Assembly (NCBI GenBank): GCA_025163595.1
Contig: CP104100.1
Coordinates: 2,976,001-3,040,000 of the forward strand
Length of the DNA stretch: 64,000 nt
Direction of reading: 5' to 3'
Source: Phaeobacter sp. G2
GTDB taxonomy: Bacteria > Pseudomonadota > Alphaproteobacteria > Rhodobacterales > Rhodobacteraceae
How positions within the stretch are numbered: position 1 is the stretch's first letter; each line of letters begins with the position of its first letter. The notes under the pieces are model-generated. The model was not told the DNA's origin. It worked only from the letters and a program-made list of their open reading frames with translations, and did no database searches. Below, piece by piece: positions 43,269 through 52,465 of this stretch. The position numbers were made by a program, and so were the translations under genes.

Positions 43269-43700
43269 TCAGTAGCCATTCCAGCGAAACGCGCCATTGT
43301 CGGCCAGCGGTGAAAACGGGTTATGCGCCACTTCCCAGATATGACCACCGGGCGCTTTGAAATAGCCGATATAGCCACCCCAAAACACCTCGCCGCCGGG
43401 GCGCAGAATTTCCCCGCCTGCCGACTTGGCAAGCGCCAGCAAATCGTCCACCTCTTCGCGGCTGCGGGTATTGTGGCTGAGCGTCATCGCACCAGTGCCC
43501 AGAGCCTCAACCGGCAGTCCGATGTCCTCTGCCAGTTTGTCCAGAGGATAAAGCCCCAGCGTCTGCGAGATCAGATCAAAAGCAACCACGCCATCCAGGC
43601 TGTCAGCTGCCTGCCAGCCAAGCGCGGCATAAAAGGCGGCAGCCTTTTCCACATCCGGCACCCCGAGGGTGATCAAACTCACCCGTTGTTCCATACTCAT
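43269..43700 (-). CDS. VOC-family protein (glyoxalase-like)
   Basis: The 143-residue protein has two beta-alpha-beta-beta-beta units of the vicinal oxygen chelate fold: ISLITLGVPDVEKAAAFYAALGW-like start (residues about 6-28) and YIGYFKAPGGHIWEVAHNP near the end. The ATG at 43700 has GGAGAG upstream, which decides it over a longer in-frame start. Metal ligands are not all clear, so it may bind a metal, an antibiotic or a small ligand without catalysis. A weak hairpin (43234-43253) follows the stop. Confidence 0.87.
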   Translation of the reverse strand: MSMEQRVSLITLGVPDVEKAAAFYAALGWQAADSLDGVVAFDLISQTLGLYPLDKLAEDIGLPVEALGTGAMTLSHNTRSREEVDDLLALAKSAGGEILRPGGEVFWGGYIGYFKAPGGHIWEVAHNPFSPLADNGAFRWNGY

Positions 43701-43764
43701 GACCTCTCCTTTCCACTCAGTATTGCGCAGTCGGTCCCTGGAACCAGCCCCAACGGACAACCGG

Positions 43765-44505
43765 CTAAAGCAACTCGGATATGGATGTTTCGATCAATTT
43801 CAGACAGGCGTCATCCGAAAACCGATGATCCGCATCCTTCACCAGGTTTAGCCGCATGTCCACACAGGAAGCGTGCTGCAAAAGCCGCAGCGCGGTGTCC
43901 GTCGAAACGGCTGTATCCGCCGTCCCCTGCAAACAGCGCACCGGGAAGGGCAAGTCCAGCGGCTGCCGCAGGACCAGTCGATTGCGCCCATCTTCGATCA
44001 TGCGTTTGCTGATGCGGTATGGCTCCATGTAGTCGCTGGGCAGCTCAACGTACCCCTGTGCCTCCAGCTCAGCCTTCTGTGCTGCACTGAAGCTGGCCCA
44101 ATAGCCGTCTTCGGTGAAATCAGGCGCCGCGGCCACGGTCACCATGCCCTGAATACGCTCTGGCATGACCTTGGCCAGCAACAGCGCCTGCCAGCCGCCC
44201 ATGGAGGAGCCGACAATCAGCAATGGCCCTGTGGTCAGATGAGAGACGGCCGCAATGGTATCTTCATGCCAATCTCCAATGCAGCCCTCCTCAAAGCGCC
44301 CCGAGCTTTCACCATGGCCGGAATAGTCGAACCGCAAGAACCCCAGCCCAGCTGCCTTGGCCCAGGCCTCCAGATGGATTGCCTTGGTTCCTTCCATGTC
44401 AGATTTGAGCCCCCCAAGGAAAACAAGCGTCACCCCCGCTCCGGCATGCGCGTGATAGGCAATCGAGCGCCCCTGCTCGGTGGTCAGAAACTTTGGTGCC
44501 GCCAT
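43765..44505 (-). CDS. Alpha/beta hydrolase (ABHD10-like thioesterase family)
   Basis: From ATG 44505 the protein has 246 residues. The fold has LVFLGGLKSDMEGTKA at the oxyanion region, FDYSGHGESSG, and the nucleophile Ser in VGSSMGGW (about 101). The acid is in QGTADTAV and the His in DADHRFSD. This set resembles bacterial relatives of the mitochondrial depalmitoylase ABHD10. The start follows GGGAGAGC; ATGs further upstream are in frame but less likely. The VOC gene begins 64 bp after its stop on the same strand, so the two may be co-transcribed. Confidence 0.87.
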   Translation of the reverse strand: MAAPKFLTTEQGRSIAYHAHAGAGVTLVFLGGLKSDMEGTKAIHLEAWAKAAGLGFLRFDYSGHGESSGRFEEGCIGDWHEDTIAAVSHLTTGPLLIVGSSMGGWQALLLAKVMPERIQGMVTVAAAPDFTEDGYWASFSAAQKAELEAQGYVELPSDYMEPYRISKRMIEDGRNRLVLRQPLDLPFPVRCLQGTADTAVSTDTALRLLQHASCVDMRLNLVKDADHRFSDDACLKLIETSISELL

Positions 44506-44700
44506 ATCTATGCTCTCCCTCATTGGTGCTTGTCGGATCAAGATGTGTCACGCAATGGGCAAGGCTGCAATTGTCAAAACAGCCTCGCCACTCGGTTACA
44601 CCCACATACCGGACAACGGCCAGCCTTGCCCCCTTGGTCCAGAGCTTCTAGGTTACAGCAGATGGCCAGCCCCTGCTCGCGGCTCCTCCAAGGATCTACT

Positions 44701-45708
44701 ATGACACAGATATTTTACCGCGGCGGCCTTGCTGTGCTCTGCCTGACGATTGTCCTGTCCGGATGCTGGGCCGCACTGGCCCTGTGGTACAGGCTGCCGT
44801 TTGGCGCCGCCACGCGCCTGATTATTGCCACCGGATTTGCCCTGCTGGCGCTGGCCGTGATCCTTGGTCTCTTCCGCCCCCGGCGGCTGCGTGGCCTTGC
44901 CACCTATTGTCTGGCGCTGGCAGCGGTGATCACCTGGTGGATCAGCCTCACGCCGCCGGCGGATCGAAACTGGGCCAAAGATGTGGAGCGTCAGGTGACC
45001 GGGCAGCTCAGCGGTTCAACTCTCACCCTGGAGAACATCCGCAACTTTACCTGGCGCAGCCCGACGGATTTTGACGCCAACTGGGAAACCCGCAGTTACG
45101 ACCTCGACCAGCTGGAAAGCGTCGATCTCTTCCTGTCCTATTGGTCCGGCAAAACCATCGCCCATATGATCATCAGCTTTGGCTTTGCCGATGGCGAACA
45201 GCTCGCCTGGTCCGTGGAGGTCCGCCGCCAGATCGGTGGGGGCTTTTCTCCCCTGGCCGATATGTTCAAAACCAACACCCTGTCGCTCATCGCCGCAGAT
45301 GAGCGTGACCTGCTGGGCACCCGCACCAACGCTCGGGGCGAAGATGTCCAGCTCTACCGCACAAACACCAGCCCGCAAAAGGCCCGCGCCCTGTTGTTGC
45401 ACTATGTGACAGCTGCCAACCAACTGGCAGCACAGCCCCAGTGGTACAATTCGCTCTTTACCAATTGTACCACTGTGGTGTTTCAAATGATCCGCACTAT
45501 TGTGGGCGATGTGCCTCTGGATTGGCGGGTCATCGCCAATGGCTACCTGCCTGAGTACGCCTATGACGCTGGCGTTCTCAACAGTCGCCTACCGCTGCAG
45601 GAGCTGACCGAAAAGGGGCGCATCACTGCGCGTGCTCAGGCGCATGGCATCACCCCCGACTATTCCCAAATCATCCGCCGGGGCGTGCCCTCCCCACTGC
45701 ACAAATAA
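44701..45708 (+). CDS. DUF4105-domain membrane protein
   Basis: The 335-residue protein has three N-terminal membrane helices (about residues 5-27, 37-56 and 63-82). A large, probably periplasmic DUF4105 domain follows with LSYWSGKTIAHMIISFGFAD and the Cys-containing SLFTNCTTVVFQMIR. DUF4105 proteins are NlpC-like in appearance (Cys and His in conserved blocks), so a peptidase or acyltransferase-like activity is possible but unproven. The ATG at 44701 follows AAGGA. The frame stays open for 276 codons upstream, but that part is antisense to the hydrolase gene. Confidence 0.85.
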   Translation: MTQIFYRGGLAVLCLTIVLSGCWAALALWYRLPFGAATRLIIATGFALLALAVILGLFRPRRLRGLATYCLALAAVITWWISLTPPADRNWAKDVERQVTGQLSGSTLTLENIRNFTWRSPTDFDANWETRSYDLDQLESVDLFLSYWSGKTIAHMIISFGFADGEQLAWSVEVRRQIGGGFSPLADMFKTNTLSLIAADERDLLGTRTNARGEDVQLYRTNTSPQKARALLLHYVTAANQLAAQPQWYNSLFTNCTTVVFQMIRTIVGDVPLDWRVIANGYLPEYAYDAGVLNSRLPLQELTEKGRITARAQAHGITPDYSQIIRRGVPSPLHK

Positions 45709-45913
45709 ACCAGGAATACTGCCCAGGATCTGGAGAACCAGCCCCCAGGGTTTCAATTGGCCCCTCGGCCTTTTGGTTGCTCCACATCCTACCGACCTCA
45801 CTCTTGCCAATCCCGATCTTGACAGGGCCAGGCGCACCTGCGAAATCAGCCTCATCACATAACCCGCAACCGGGCGTTCAGTGGGCGCCAAACCGACGAG
45901 GAGCAGCCAAACC

Positions 45914-47860
45914 ATGGCCCAAATCTCTCTCACATTTCCCGATGGCAACGCACGCAGCTATGAGGCCGGCATCACCGCCGCCGAAGTTGCCGCCGACATC
46001 TCCACCTCGCTGGCGAAAAAGGCCATTTCAGCCACCCTTGACGACCAGCACTGGGACCTGCAGTGGCCAATACAGGGCGACGCCGCCATTGCCCTGCACA
46101 CCCTCAAGGATGAGCCCCAGGCGAATGAGTTGATCCGTCACGATCTCGCCCATGTCATGGCCCGCGCCGTGCAGGAGCTTTGGCCCGACACCAAGGTTAC
46201 CATTGGGCCGGTCATTGAAAACGGCTGGTACTATGACTTTGACCGGGCAGAGCCTTTCACCCCGGAAGATCTCGGCGTGATCGAGAAAAAGATGAAAGAA
46301 ATCATCAACAAACGCGAGCCTGTGCGGACCGAGGTCTGGGAGCGTCAGCGCGCCATTGATTTTTACACCGCCAATGACGAGCCCTATAAGGTCGAGCTGA
46401 TCGACGCTATTCCAGGCGACGAGCCTCTGCGGATGTATTGGCATGGCGACTGGCAGGATCTGTGCCGTGGCCCGCACCTGCAGCACACCGGGCAGCTGCC
46501 GGGGGATGCCTTCAAACTAATGTCGATCGCCGGCGCCTACTGGCGCGGTGACAGTGACCGCGCCATGTTGCAACGGATCTACGGCGTGGCCTTTACCGGC
46601 AAGGAAAAACTCAAGGCCCATCTCACCATGCTGGAAGAGGCCGCCAAACGCGACCACCGCAAGCTGGGCCGCGAAATGGACCTGTTTCACATGCAGGAAG
46701 AAGCCCCCGGCATGGTGTTCTGGCACCCCAATGGCTGGCGCGTCTACACCCAGCTTCAGGACTACATGCGCCGCATGCAGGACAGCCACGGCTATGTCGA
46801 GGTCAACACCCCGCAGGTGGTGAACCGCAAGCTGTGGGAGGCCTCGGGCCACTGGGACAACTACCAGGAAAACATGTTCATCGTTGAGGTCGACGAAGAC
46901 CACGCCCGCGAAAAGGCAGTGAACGCACTCAAGCCGATGAACTGCCCCTGCCACATCCAGATCTTCAACCAGGGTCTGAAATCCTACCGCGACCTGCCCC
47001 TGCGCATGGCGGAATTCGGCTCCTGCAACCGCTACGAGCCCTCCGGTGCCATGCATGGCATCATGCGGGTGCGTGGATTTACCCAGGATGACGGCCATAT
47101 CTTCTGCACCGAGGATCAGGTCGAATCCGAGACCAAGGAATTTGTCTCCTTCCTCGCCAAGGTCTACAAGGACCTCGGATTTGAGACCTGGCGTGTCAAA
47201 CTCTCCACCCGCCCCGAAAAACGGGTCGGCAGCGAGGAAAGCTGGGATCAGGCCGAGGCGGCGCTTGCGGCGGGTATTCAGGCGGCGGGCTATGACTACG
47301 AGATCCAGGAAGGCGAAGGCGCCTTTTACGGGCCAAAGCTCGAATTCGTGCTCACCGATGCCATTGGCCGCGACTGGCAATGCGGCACGCTGCAAATCGA
47401 TCCCAACCTGCCGGAGCGTTTGGACGCCAGCTATATCGGTCAGGACGGCGACAAGCACCGCCCGCTGATGCTGCACCGGGCCACCCTGGGTTCATTCGAG
47501 CGTTTCATCGGTATTTTGATCGAAGAACATGCCGGCAAGCTGCCGTTCTGGCTGGCCCCGCGCCAGGTTGTTGTCGCCTCCATTACCTCGGACGCGGATG
47601 ACTATGTGCAAGAGGTCGTGGCCGAGCTGCAGGCAGCAGGCGTGCGGGCTGAGGCAGATATTCGCAATGAAAAGATCAACTACAAGGTCCGCGAGCATTC
47701 CCTCGGCAAGGTGCCGGTGATTCTGGCCATTGGTCATCGCGAAGTGGAAGAGCGCACCGTCTCGATCCGCCGCCTTGGCGAAAAGCAGACCCGTGTCGAC
47801 AGTCTCGAAAATGTTACAAAGGCGCTAAAGCTCGAAGCGACCGCGCCCGACCTTTTGTAA
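45914..47860 (+). CDS. thrS: Threonyl-tRNA synthetase
   Basis: This 648-residue class II synthetase has the TGS domain (residues about 1-60) and an editing domain with a HxxxH-type site ([12 protein letters not shown]). The catalytic core has the zinc Cys in [10 protein letters not shown], motif 2 [20 protein letters not shown] and motif 3 [20 protein letters not shown]. The anticodon-binding domain is at the C-terminus. The ATG at 45914 follows GAGGAG. No leader T-box or obvious operator was seen in the 205 bp upstream. Confidence 0.97.
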   Translation: MAQISLTFPDGNARSYEAGITAAEVAADISTSLAKKAISATLDDQHWDLQWPIQGDAAIALHTLKDEPQANELIRHDLAHVMARAVQELWPDTKVTIGPVIENGWYYDFDRAEPFTPEDLGVIEKKMKEIINKREPVRTEVWERQRAIDFYTANDEPYKVELIDAIPGDEPLRMYWHGDWQDLCRGPHLQHTGQLPGDAFKLMSIAGAYWRGDSDRAMLQRIYGVAFTGKEKLKAHLTMLEEAAKRDHRKLGREMDLFHMQEEAPGMVFWHPNGWRVYTQLQDYMRRMQDSHGYVEVNTPQVVNRKLWEASGHWDNYQENMFIVEVDEDHAREKAVNALKPMNCPCHIQIFNQGLKSYRDLPLRMAEFGSCNRYEPSGAMHGIMRVRGFTQDDGHIFCTEDQVESETKEFVSFLAKVYKDLGFETWRVKLSTRPEKRVGSEESWDQAEAALAAGIQAAGYDYEIQEGEGAFYGPKLEFVLTDAIGRDWQCGTLQIDPNLPERLDASYIGQDGDKHRPLMLHRATLGSFERFIGILIEEHAGKLPFWLAPRQVVVASITSDADDYVQEVVAELQAAGVRAEADIRNEKINYKVREHSLGKVPVILAIGHREVEERTVSIRRLGEKQTRVDSLENVTKALKLEATAPDLL

Positions 47861-47885
47861 CATTTACCCATAAAAGCGCATTTGG

Positions 47886-47909
47886 CGGCCCCCATCTGGG
47901 GGCCGTTTT
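47886..47909 (+). terminator. Rho-independent terminator of thrS
   Basis: CGGCCCCCA and TGGGGGCCG form a 9-bp stem around TC, followed by TTTT, 26 bases after the stop. Confidence 0.85.
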
Positions 47910-48094
47910 GCTTTGAATTCCGCTAATTTCATTTATTTTCAGACACCTATACTGTATGCTTTTGTCACATAGGCTGACGCAGCCGTGAGACACGCTCTCG
48001 TGACTTAAACTCTCCCTCACATCGGGTTAGGTTTTTGGTGTCAACAAGACAGCGAATAAAACAGCGCAAGACCAACACAAAAGGAATTCATGAT

Positions 48095-48400
48095 ATGTCG
48101 AAAACTTCCAAATCTTTCGCCGTTGCCAGTGCCGTAGCCGCCGCTCTGACCGCAGCTGCCACCATGCCTGCCGCCGCCGCCACCAAGGAAAAGTGCTATG
48201 GTGTATCCCTTGCCGGTCAAAATGACTGCGCTGCGGGTCCCGGCACAACCTGCGCCGGCAGCTCGACCGTTGATTATCAGGGCAACGCCTGGACCCTGGT
48301 CGACGCGGGCACCTGTGCCGATGTCGAACTGCCCGACCTCGCCGATGGCACCAAGCGCACTGGCTCGCTGGAAGCCCTGGAGCGCGATCTGCCTGCATAA
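48095..48400 (+). CDS. bufA: Bufferin precursor BufA1 (DUF2282, copper-buffering RiPP)
   Basis: The 101-residue precursor has a signal peptide ([20 protein letters not shown], cut after about residue 29). The core carries four Cys at about 34, 45, 53 and 74, in the EKCYG...NDCAAG...TTCAGSS...GTC spacing of BufA1. In Caulobacter, partners B and C convert such Cys to thiooxazoles and the product binds copper in the periplasm. The ATG at 48095 follows AAGGA at a long spacing. It heads a four-gene run and is separated from bufB by a strong hairpin. Copper induction is likely from the family; I could not identify the promoter. Confidence 0.93.
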   Translation: MSKTSKSFAVASAVAAALTAAATMPAAAATKEKCYGVSLAGQNDCAAGPGTTCAGSSTVDYQGNAWTLVDAGTCADVELPDLADGTKRTGSLEALERDLPA

Positions 48401-48420
48401 GTCAGCGCTTTAAACAAACC

Positions 48421-48452
48421 CCAAGAGGCCAGTGACGACGCTGGCCTCTTGG
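48421..48452 (+). promoter_or_regulatory. Hairpin between bufA and bufB
   Basis: CCAAGAGGCCAG and CTGGCCTCTTGG form a perfect 12-bp stem with an 8-nt loop, 20 bases after the bufA stop, without a T tract. It probably protects the precursor message or lowers expression of the downstream enzymes, giving much more precursor than maturase. Confidence 0.7.
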
Positions 48453-48595
48453 CTCCCTCCTTTGCCGCCTGACTGTCCGAATGGGCCCCCTGCCTGACAC
48501 CCTCTGCAGACCATCGCATGTGGCTGTTTGCTCAAATGTTTTTTCCTGACCTCCTCCTGCTTTGACCTGATCTGTCCGGTTCGGGTCCGACTGAT

Positions 48596-49498
48596 ATGAG
48601 ATCTGCCATGCTTCACCCCCGCACCGCTCCCTCCCTGCCCAATGCCCCCGGCGTTGGCTACAAACCGCAGCATTTTGCTGAGATCATGGAACAGGCTGAC
48701 CCGGTACAGTGGCTGGAGATTCACGCCGAAAACTATATGGGCGCGGGCGGGCGCCCCCTGGCCCAGCTGCGCCACCTGGCCGAAAAATTTGCCATCTCGG
48801 TACACGGTGTTGGTCTGTCGATTGGTGGAGAGGCCCCTCTGGACCCAGAGCACCTGGCCCGCTTGAAACACCTGCTGGGCTGGCTCAATCCAGCCAGCTT
48901 TTCCGAACATCTCGCATGGTCGACCCATGAGGGACAGTTCTACAACGACCTGCTGCCGCTGCCCTATACCGATGCAACGCTCGACCGGGTCTGCAGCCAT
49001 ATTGATCAGCTGCAAGAGGCGATCGGCCGCCCAATGCTGCTGGAAAACCCCTCCAGCTACCTCGCCTTTGCCGAGAGCACCTGGTCAGAGCCGGATTTTC
49101 TGGCTGAGATCAGCCAACGCACCGGCTGCGGATTGCTGCTGGACGTGAACAATGTCTTTGTTTCGGCCACCAATCTGGAGTTCTCTCCGCAGGGCTATAT
49201 TGATGCCTTCGCCTTGGACAAGGTGGGGGAAATCCACCTCGGGGGGCACGACGAAGATACGGATGATCAGGGACGGCCGCTGTTGATCGACAGCCATGGC
49301 CACGCCGTGGTCGATCCTGTCTGGTCCCTGCTGGACTACACGCTTGACCGCGCCGGTCCCAAGCCAGTGCTGATTGAATGGGACACAGATGTTCCTGACT
49401 GGCCCACCCTGGCTGCTGAAGCGGAACGCGCCGCCTTTGCCCTTGCCAGCCTCCCCACCACGACCACAGCCACCGCAACACAGCACGTTCCGGCATGA
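48596..49498 (+). CDS. bufB: Bufferin maturase BufB (DUF692, multinuclear iron oxidase family)
   Basis: The 300-residue protein is a MNIO-family TIM barrel. PGVGYKPQHFAEIM, LEIHAENYMGAGG, VHGVGLSIGGEAPLD, MLLENPSSYLAF, LLDVNNVFVSA and IHLGGHDED hold the His/Glu/Asp ligands for two or three irons. It oxidises Cys in the BufA core together with BufC. An ATG at 48608 is an alternative start. The stop overlaps the bufC start (ATGA). Confidence 0.93.
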   Translation: MRSAMLHPRTAPSLPNAPGVGYKPQHFAEIMEQADPVQWLEIHAENYMGAGGRPLAQLRHLAEKFAISVHGVGLSIGGEAPLDPEHLARLKHLLGWLNPASFSEHLAWSTHEGQFYNDLLPLPYTDATLDRVCSHIDQLQEAIGRPMLLENPSSYLAFAESTWSEPDFLAEISQRTGCGLLLDVNNVFVSATNLEFSPQGYIDAFALDKVGEIHLGGHDEDTDDQGRPLLIDSHGHAVVDPVWSLLDYTLDRAGPKPVLIEWDTDVPDWPTLAAEAERAAFALASLPTTTTATATQHVPA

Positions 49499-50280
49499 GC
49501 AGAACCACAAAACCCCAGGGACCTGCGGTCGATCAGGCCCAGTTCATCACAGCGCTGATGGATGCTGCCGTGCCGGTGCCCGCCGGTCTGGTTGATCAGG
49601 CGGCAGAAGCGGCAGGTCGGCGGTTTTCCGTTTACCGCAATAATGTCGCGGTTTCGCTGACCGAGGCCATGCACAGCGCCTTTCCGGTGATTGCCAAGCT
49701 TTTGGGGCGTAAAAACATGGATGGATTATCCGGTCTTTATCTGCGCGCCCATCCCCCCAGCTCGCCCCTGATGATGTTCTATGGCGCTGAGTTCCCCGGC
49801 TTTCTGGAAGGCATGCAGCAGCTGGATCATCTTGGATATCTTGGGGATGTGGCCCGACTGGAACTGGCCCTGCGCCACGCCTATCACGCCGCCGATGCCA
49901 CAGCCATTGACCCGTTGCAGCTGGCTGGCCTGTCAGAGCAGAGCCTGTTGCAGGCCAGGCTTTGTCTTGCCCCGGCGCTGCATCTGCTGCGCTCCCCCTG
50001 GCCGATCCATTCGATCTGGCGCTTCAACACAGAAGAAAAGGCGCCAAAACCGCAGGCCGGCGCCGAGGCTGTGGTGATCACCCGCCCCGAATACGACCCC
50101 CTGCCGCAGGTGGTCAGCGCCGCGGATGCCGCCTGGATTGAGGCTTTGATGCGGGGGGCCAGCATTGGCGAGGCCCTCGGCCAAGCCCAGGACCTAGATA
50201 CTGATTTTGACCTCAGCTCCCCACTCACCCTGTTGTTGCAGGGCGGAGCAATCACTGGACTTGAAGAAAGCAAAGGGTAA
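49495..50280 (+). CDS. bufC: BufC: DUF2063-domain partner of the bufferin maturase
   Basis: The 261-residue protein has the DUF2063 (putative DNA-binding / RiPP-recognition-like) N-domain. RRFSVYRNNVAVSLTEAMHS and AFPVIAKLLGRKNMDGL (about residues 42-80) match the family, and a C-terminal domain completes it. In bufferin and methanobactin-like systems such proteins recognise the leader and assist the MNIO enzyme, so the DNA-binding name is historical. It is translationally coupled to bufB (ATGA) and followed 4 bases later by bufD. Confidence 0.9.
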   Translation: MSRTTKPQGPAVDQAQFITALMDAAVPVPAGLVDQAAEAAGRRFSVYRNNVAVSLTEAMHSAFPVIAKLLGRKNMDGLSGLYLRAHPPSSPLMMFYGAEFPGFLEGMQQLDHLGYLGDVARLELALRHAYHAADATAIDPLQLAGLSEQSLLQARLCLAPALHLLRSPWPIHSIWRFNTEEKAPKPQAGAEAVVITRPEYDPLPQVVSAADAAWIEALMRGASIGEALGQAQDLDTDFDLSSPLTLLLQGGAITGLEESKG

Positions 50281-50284
50281 CAAC

Positions 50285-50848
50285 ATGCACGCACTTGTCA
50301 CCATTCATAACGCCGTTTTTGGCCTGGTAGAAAAGGCTGGCACCTGGGTGCTGCCGCTGGCGGCACGCTTTGTCTTTGCCGCCACTTTGCTGCTCTACTA
50401 TTGGAACTCTGGCCTGACCAAGCTGGGCGACGGCATTTTGGGCCTGTTCAGCCCGTCTATTGGCGCCTACTCCCAGATCTTTCCCAAACAGCTCGAAGCC
50501 GCGGGATATGATGTGTCCCAATTCGGCATCTTTCATCAGCTGGTTGTTCTGGCAGGCACATATGCCGAATTCATCCTGCCCCTGTTGATCCTGCTGGGCC
50601 TGTTCACCCGCTTGGCGGCGCTGGGAATGATCGGATTTGTCATCGTGCAGTCGCTGACCGACGTCATTGGCCACAATGCCACCGATGCAAAAACCCTGGG
50701 CGCCCTGTTCGACCGCTTCCCGGATAGCATCATCCTGGATCAACGTCTGTTCTGGGTCTTTGTTCTTGCCGTTCTGGTGATCAAAGGCGCAGGTGCGCTG
50801 TCCTTGGACCGGATCATCAAGCGCCGCCTTGAAACTGAGGCGATGTAA
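50285..50848 (+). CDS. bufD: BufD: DoxX-family membrane protein
   Basis: The 187-residue protein has four membrane helices of the DoxX fold (about residues 25-45, 78-98, 100-125 and 152-170). YYWNSGLTKL near the first helix and YAEFILPLLILLGLFTRLAA in the middle match the family. DoxX proteins end many bufferin operons; the role is not known and may involve electron supply or membrane anchoring. The ATG at 50285 follows GGGTAACAAC immediately after bufC. A terminator follows. Confidence 0.9.
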   Translation: MHALVTIHNAVFGLVEKAGTWVLPLAARFVFAATLLLYYWNSGLTKLGDGILGLFSPSIGAYSQIFPKQLEAAGYDVSQFGIFHQLVVLAGTYAEFILPLLILLGLFTRLAALGMIGFVIVQSLTDVIGHNATDAKTLGALFDRFPDSIILDQRLFWVFVLAVLVIKGAGALSLDRIIKRRLETEAM

Positions 50849-50867
50849 TCTTTCATAAAGCACGAAT

Positions 50868-50902
50868 AAAGGCGCCCTGCTCCCGGCAGCGGCGCCTTTT
50901 TT
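50868..50902 (+). terminator. Rho-independent terminator of the buf operon
   Basis: AAAGGCGCC pairs with GGCGCCTTT, with an inner CTGC/GCAG stem, and six T follow. It lies 19 bases after the bufD stop. Confidence 0.88.
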
Positions 50903-50937
50903 ATGTCTTAACACGACCGCCCCAAAGCCCCGCGGTT

Positions 50938-51255
50938 TCACCCCTTCAGCAAGGCCGCCTGTGTTGCCTTGTCCCAGCCCAGAAACAGGCCATCAGCGGT
51001 CTGAATCAATGGACGTTTCATCAAGGTCGGATGCTGTTGCAACAGGTCAATTGGTGCGCCGGCGCGCTCATCTTCGCTCAGCCCGCGCCAAGTGGTTGAC
51101 CGGGTATTTACCACTTTGTCGCCAAACTGCGCCAGCGCCTCTGCCAACAGCTCTGTTGGCACACCTTCGCTTCGGACATCCACCAGGCCCGCGTCAGGCA
51201 ATTGTTTCAACGCCTTACGACAGGTATCGCAGTTCTTTAAGCCATAAAGGATCAT
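50938..51255 (-). CDS. ArsC/Spx-like thioredoxin-fold protein
   Basis: The 105-residue protein has the ArsC-related thioredoxin fold with the CxxC site in KNCDTCRKALK (about residues 8-18) and later STTWRGLSEDE and PTLMKRPLIQT. It matches the YffB/ArsC-like group more than true arsenate reductase, and no ars genes are nearby. The ATG at 51255 has AGGAAG upstream. Its 3' end faces the buf terminator. A thiol-dependent reductase role is likely, but the substrate is unknown. Confidence 0.87.
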   Translation of the reverse strand: MILYGLKNCDTCRKALKQLPDAGLVDVRSEGVPTELLAEALAQFGDKVVNTRSTTWRGLSEDERAGAPIDLLQQHPTLMKRPLIQTADGLFLGWDKATQAALLKG

Positions 51256-51486
51256 CAATCTTCCTTCCTCAGCGTGGCAATGAGCACAATCTAAAGAAGA
51301 ATACCCATAGCCACTTGATTTATTTCCCCTGCATGCAACAGTTGCAACAGGGCTGACACACAGGTCGGCACTGGTGTGGCCTGCATGTCAGCAGACTACG
51401 TTTGAAAACAATGGGCTGCCTGTCGCAAACCCCGAAATTCTCTGGGCTGCCCCAGAACAATACATAAGTAGAAGGAGACACGGGAA

Positions 51487-51705
51487 ATGCCAAGCGGCAC
51501 CGTGAAATGGTTTAACACAACCAAAGGATTTGGCTTCATTGAACCCGACGGCGGCGGAAGTGACGTCTTTGTGCATATCTCTCAGGTTGAGCGGTCCGGC
51601 CTCACCGGTCTCGCTGACAATATGAAAGTTGACTATGAGCTCACCGAGGGGCGCGATGGCCGACAAATGGCGGGAGAAATCAAACCCCTTCAGAGCTCCA
51701 ACTAA
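51487..51705 (+). CDS. Cold-shock-domain protein
   Basis: The 72-residue protein is a single cold-shock domain, with RNA-binding motifs RNP1 (KGFGFIEP, about residues 13-20) and RNP2 (VFVHIS, about 30-35). Such proteins unwind RNA as chaperones. The ATG follows AGAAGGAGACACGGGAA. The 228-bp leader and promoter region upstream is long, as is usual for csp genes with structured leaders, but I could not identify a cold-box with confidence. Whether it is cold-induced cannot be told. Confidence 0.95.
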   Translation: MPSGTVKWFNTTKGFGFIEPDGGGSDVFVHISQVERSGLTGLADNMKVDYELTEGRDGRQMAGEIKPLQSSN

Positions 51706-51892
51706 TCTGAGAGACTCGCCCTGGGGCCTTGCCCCAACCGCACGGCCTGCTGGTTCAAGCCTCTGCACATGCGCGTTGCCGACAGTGCGCCCCTTCAGCG
51801 GTTGCTTGGAGGCAGCTTGCGTTCAGCAACGCTCAAATCCGCTCCTCCCAGCCGACCGTCAAGACTTAGGTAGGAACGGGTAAAGCGCCCTC

Positions 51893-52381
51893 TTAGCGGC
51901 CAGAATGGATGCGCAGATATTCCACCATGACGCAGGCCGGATCTGCGGGGCGCAGCTGGGTGGAGCCCTGCCGTTGCCACTCCGCCTCTGGTATCTCAGG
52001 AAAGAACGTATCTGCGCCCTCGACCTCTACCGCGACCTCGGTAATCAACAGCCGATCAGCGATCTGCATCATTTCGCGGTAAATCCCCGCGCCGCCAATC
52101 CCGTAAACCCGACGATAGCCCTGTGCATAGGCCGCTGCAACGGCCTCAGCGACTGAGCCATGCACCTCATCTGCGGCCTCGGGGTTGGAAGACACCACCA
52201 GGTTCAGGCGGTTTTTCAAGGGCTTGAACGGCAGACTGTCCCAGGTATTGCGCCCCATGACAATGGCCCCGCCAAGGGTTTCACGCTGAAAAGCCTTAAG
52301 ATCCTCGGGGGCATGCCAGGGAATGGTATTGTCCTTGCCAATAGCACCATTCCGGTCGCGGGCAACAATCAGGGTAATCAT
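51893..52381 (-). CDS. folA: Dihydrofolate reductase
   Basis: The 162-residue enzyme reduces dihydrofolate with NADPH. VARDRNGAIGKDNTIPWHAP opens it, followed by LGGAIVMGRNTWDSLP with the substrate-loop residues and IGGAGIYREMM with the NADPH Gly pair. The active-site acid (Asp/Glu at helix B) is in HAPEDLKAF. The gene follows thyA on the same strand with 84 bp between them, the usual thyA-folA pairing that links dTMP synthesis to folate recycling. Confidence 0.95.
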   Translation of the reverse strand: MITLIVARDRNGAIGKDNTIPWHAPEDLKAFQRETLGGAIVMGRNTWDSLPFKPLKNRLNLVVSSNPEAADEVHGSVAEAVAAAYAQGYRRVYGIGGAGIYREMMQIADRLLITEVAVEVEGADTFFPEIPEAEWQRQGSTQLRPADPACVMVEYLRIHSGR

Positions 52382-52465
52382 TCTACGGTCTGCCTTGAAA
52401 CAGCGCCCCGCCTGCGGTGGGGGTGGATGAAACGACAAAAGGCGAGCGGCGCCTGACGAGCAGTT

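Noticed and set aside
43873..44700. A 276-codon open stretch in frame with the DUF4105 gene, giving a 611-residue protein if taken whole.
   Set aside because: It lies antisense to a convincing alpha/beta hydrolase gene and reads as low-complexity, Gln/Arg-rich sequence. The ATG at 44701 has AAGGA and begins a membrane-protein N-terminus.
46517..47476. A 319-residue minus-strand frame.
   Set aside because: It lies wholly antisense to thrS; the sense frame has all class II synthetase motifs.
50938..51255. Arsenic resistance locus.
   Set aside because: The protein is only ArsC-like, and no arsR, arsB or acr3 gene is near; the YffB/Spx-like reading fits better.
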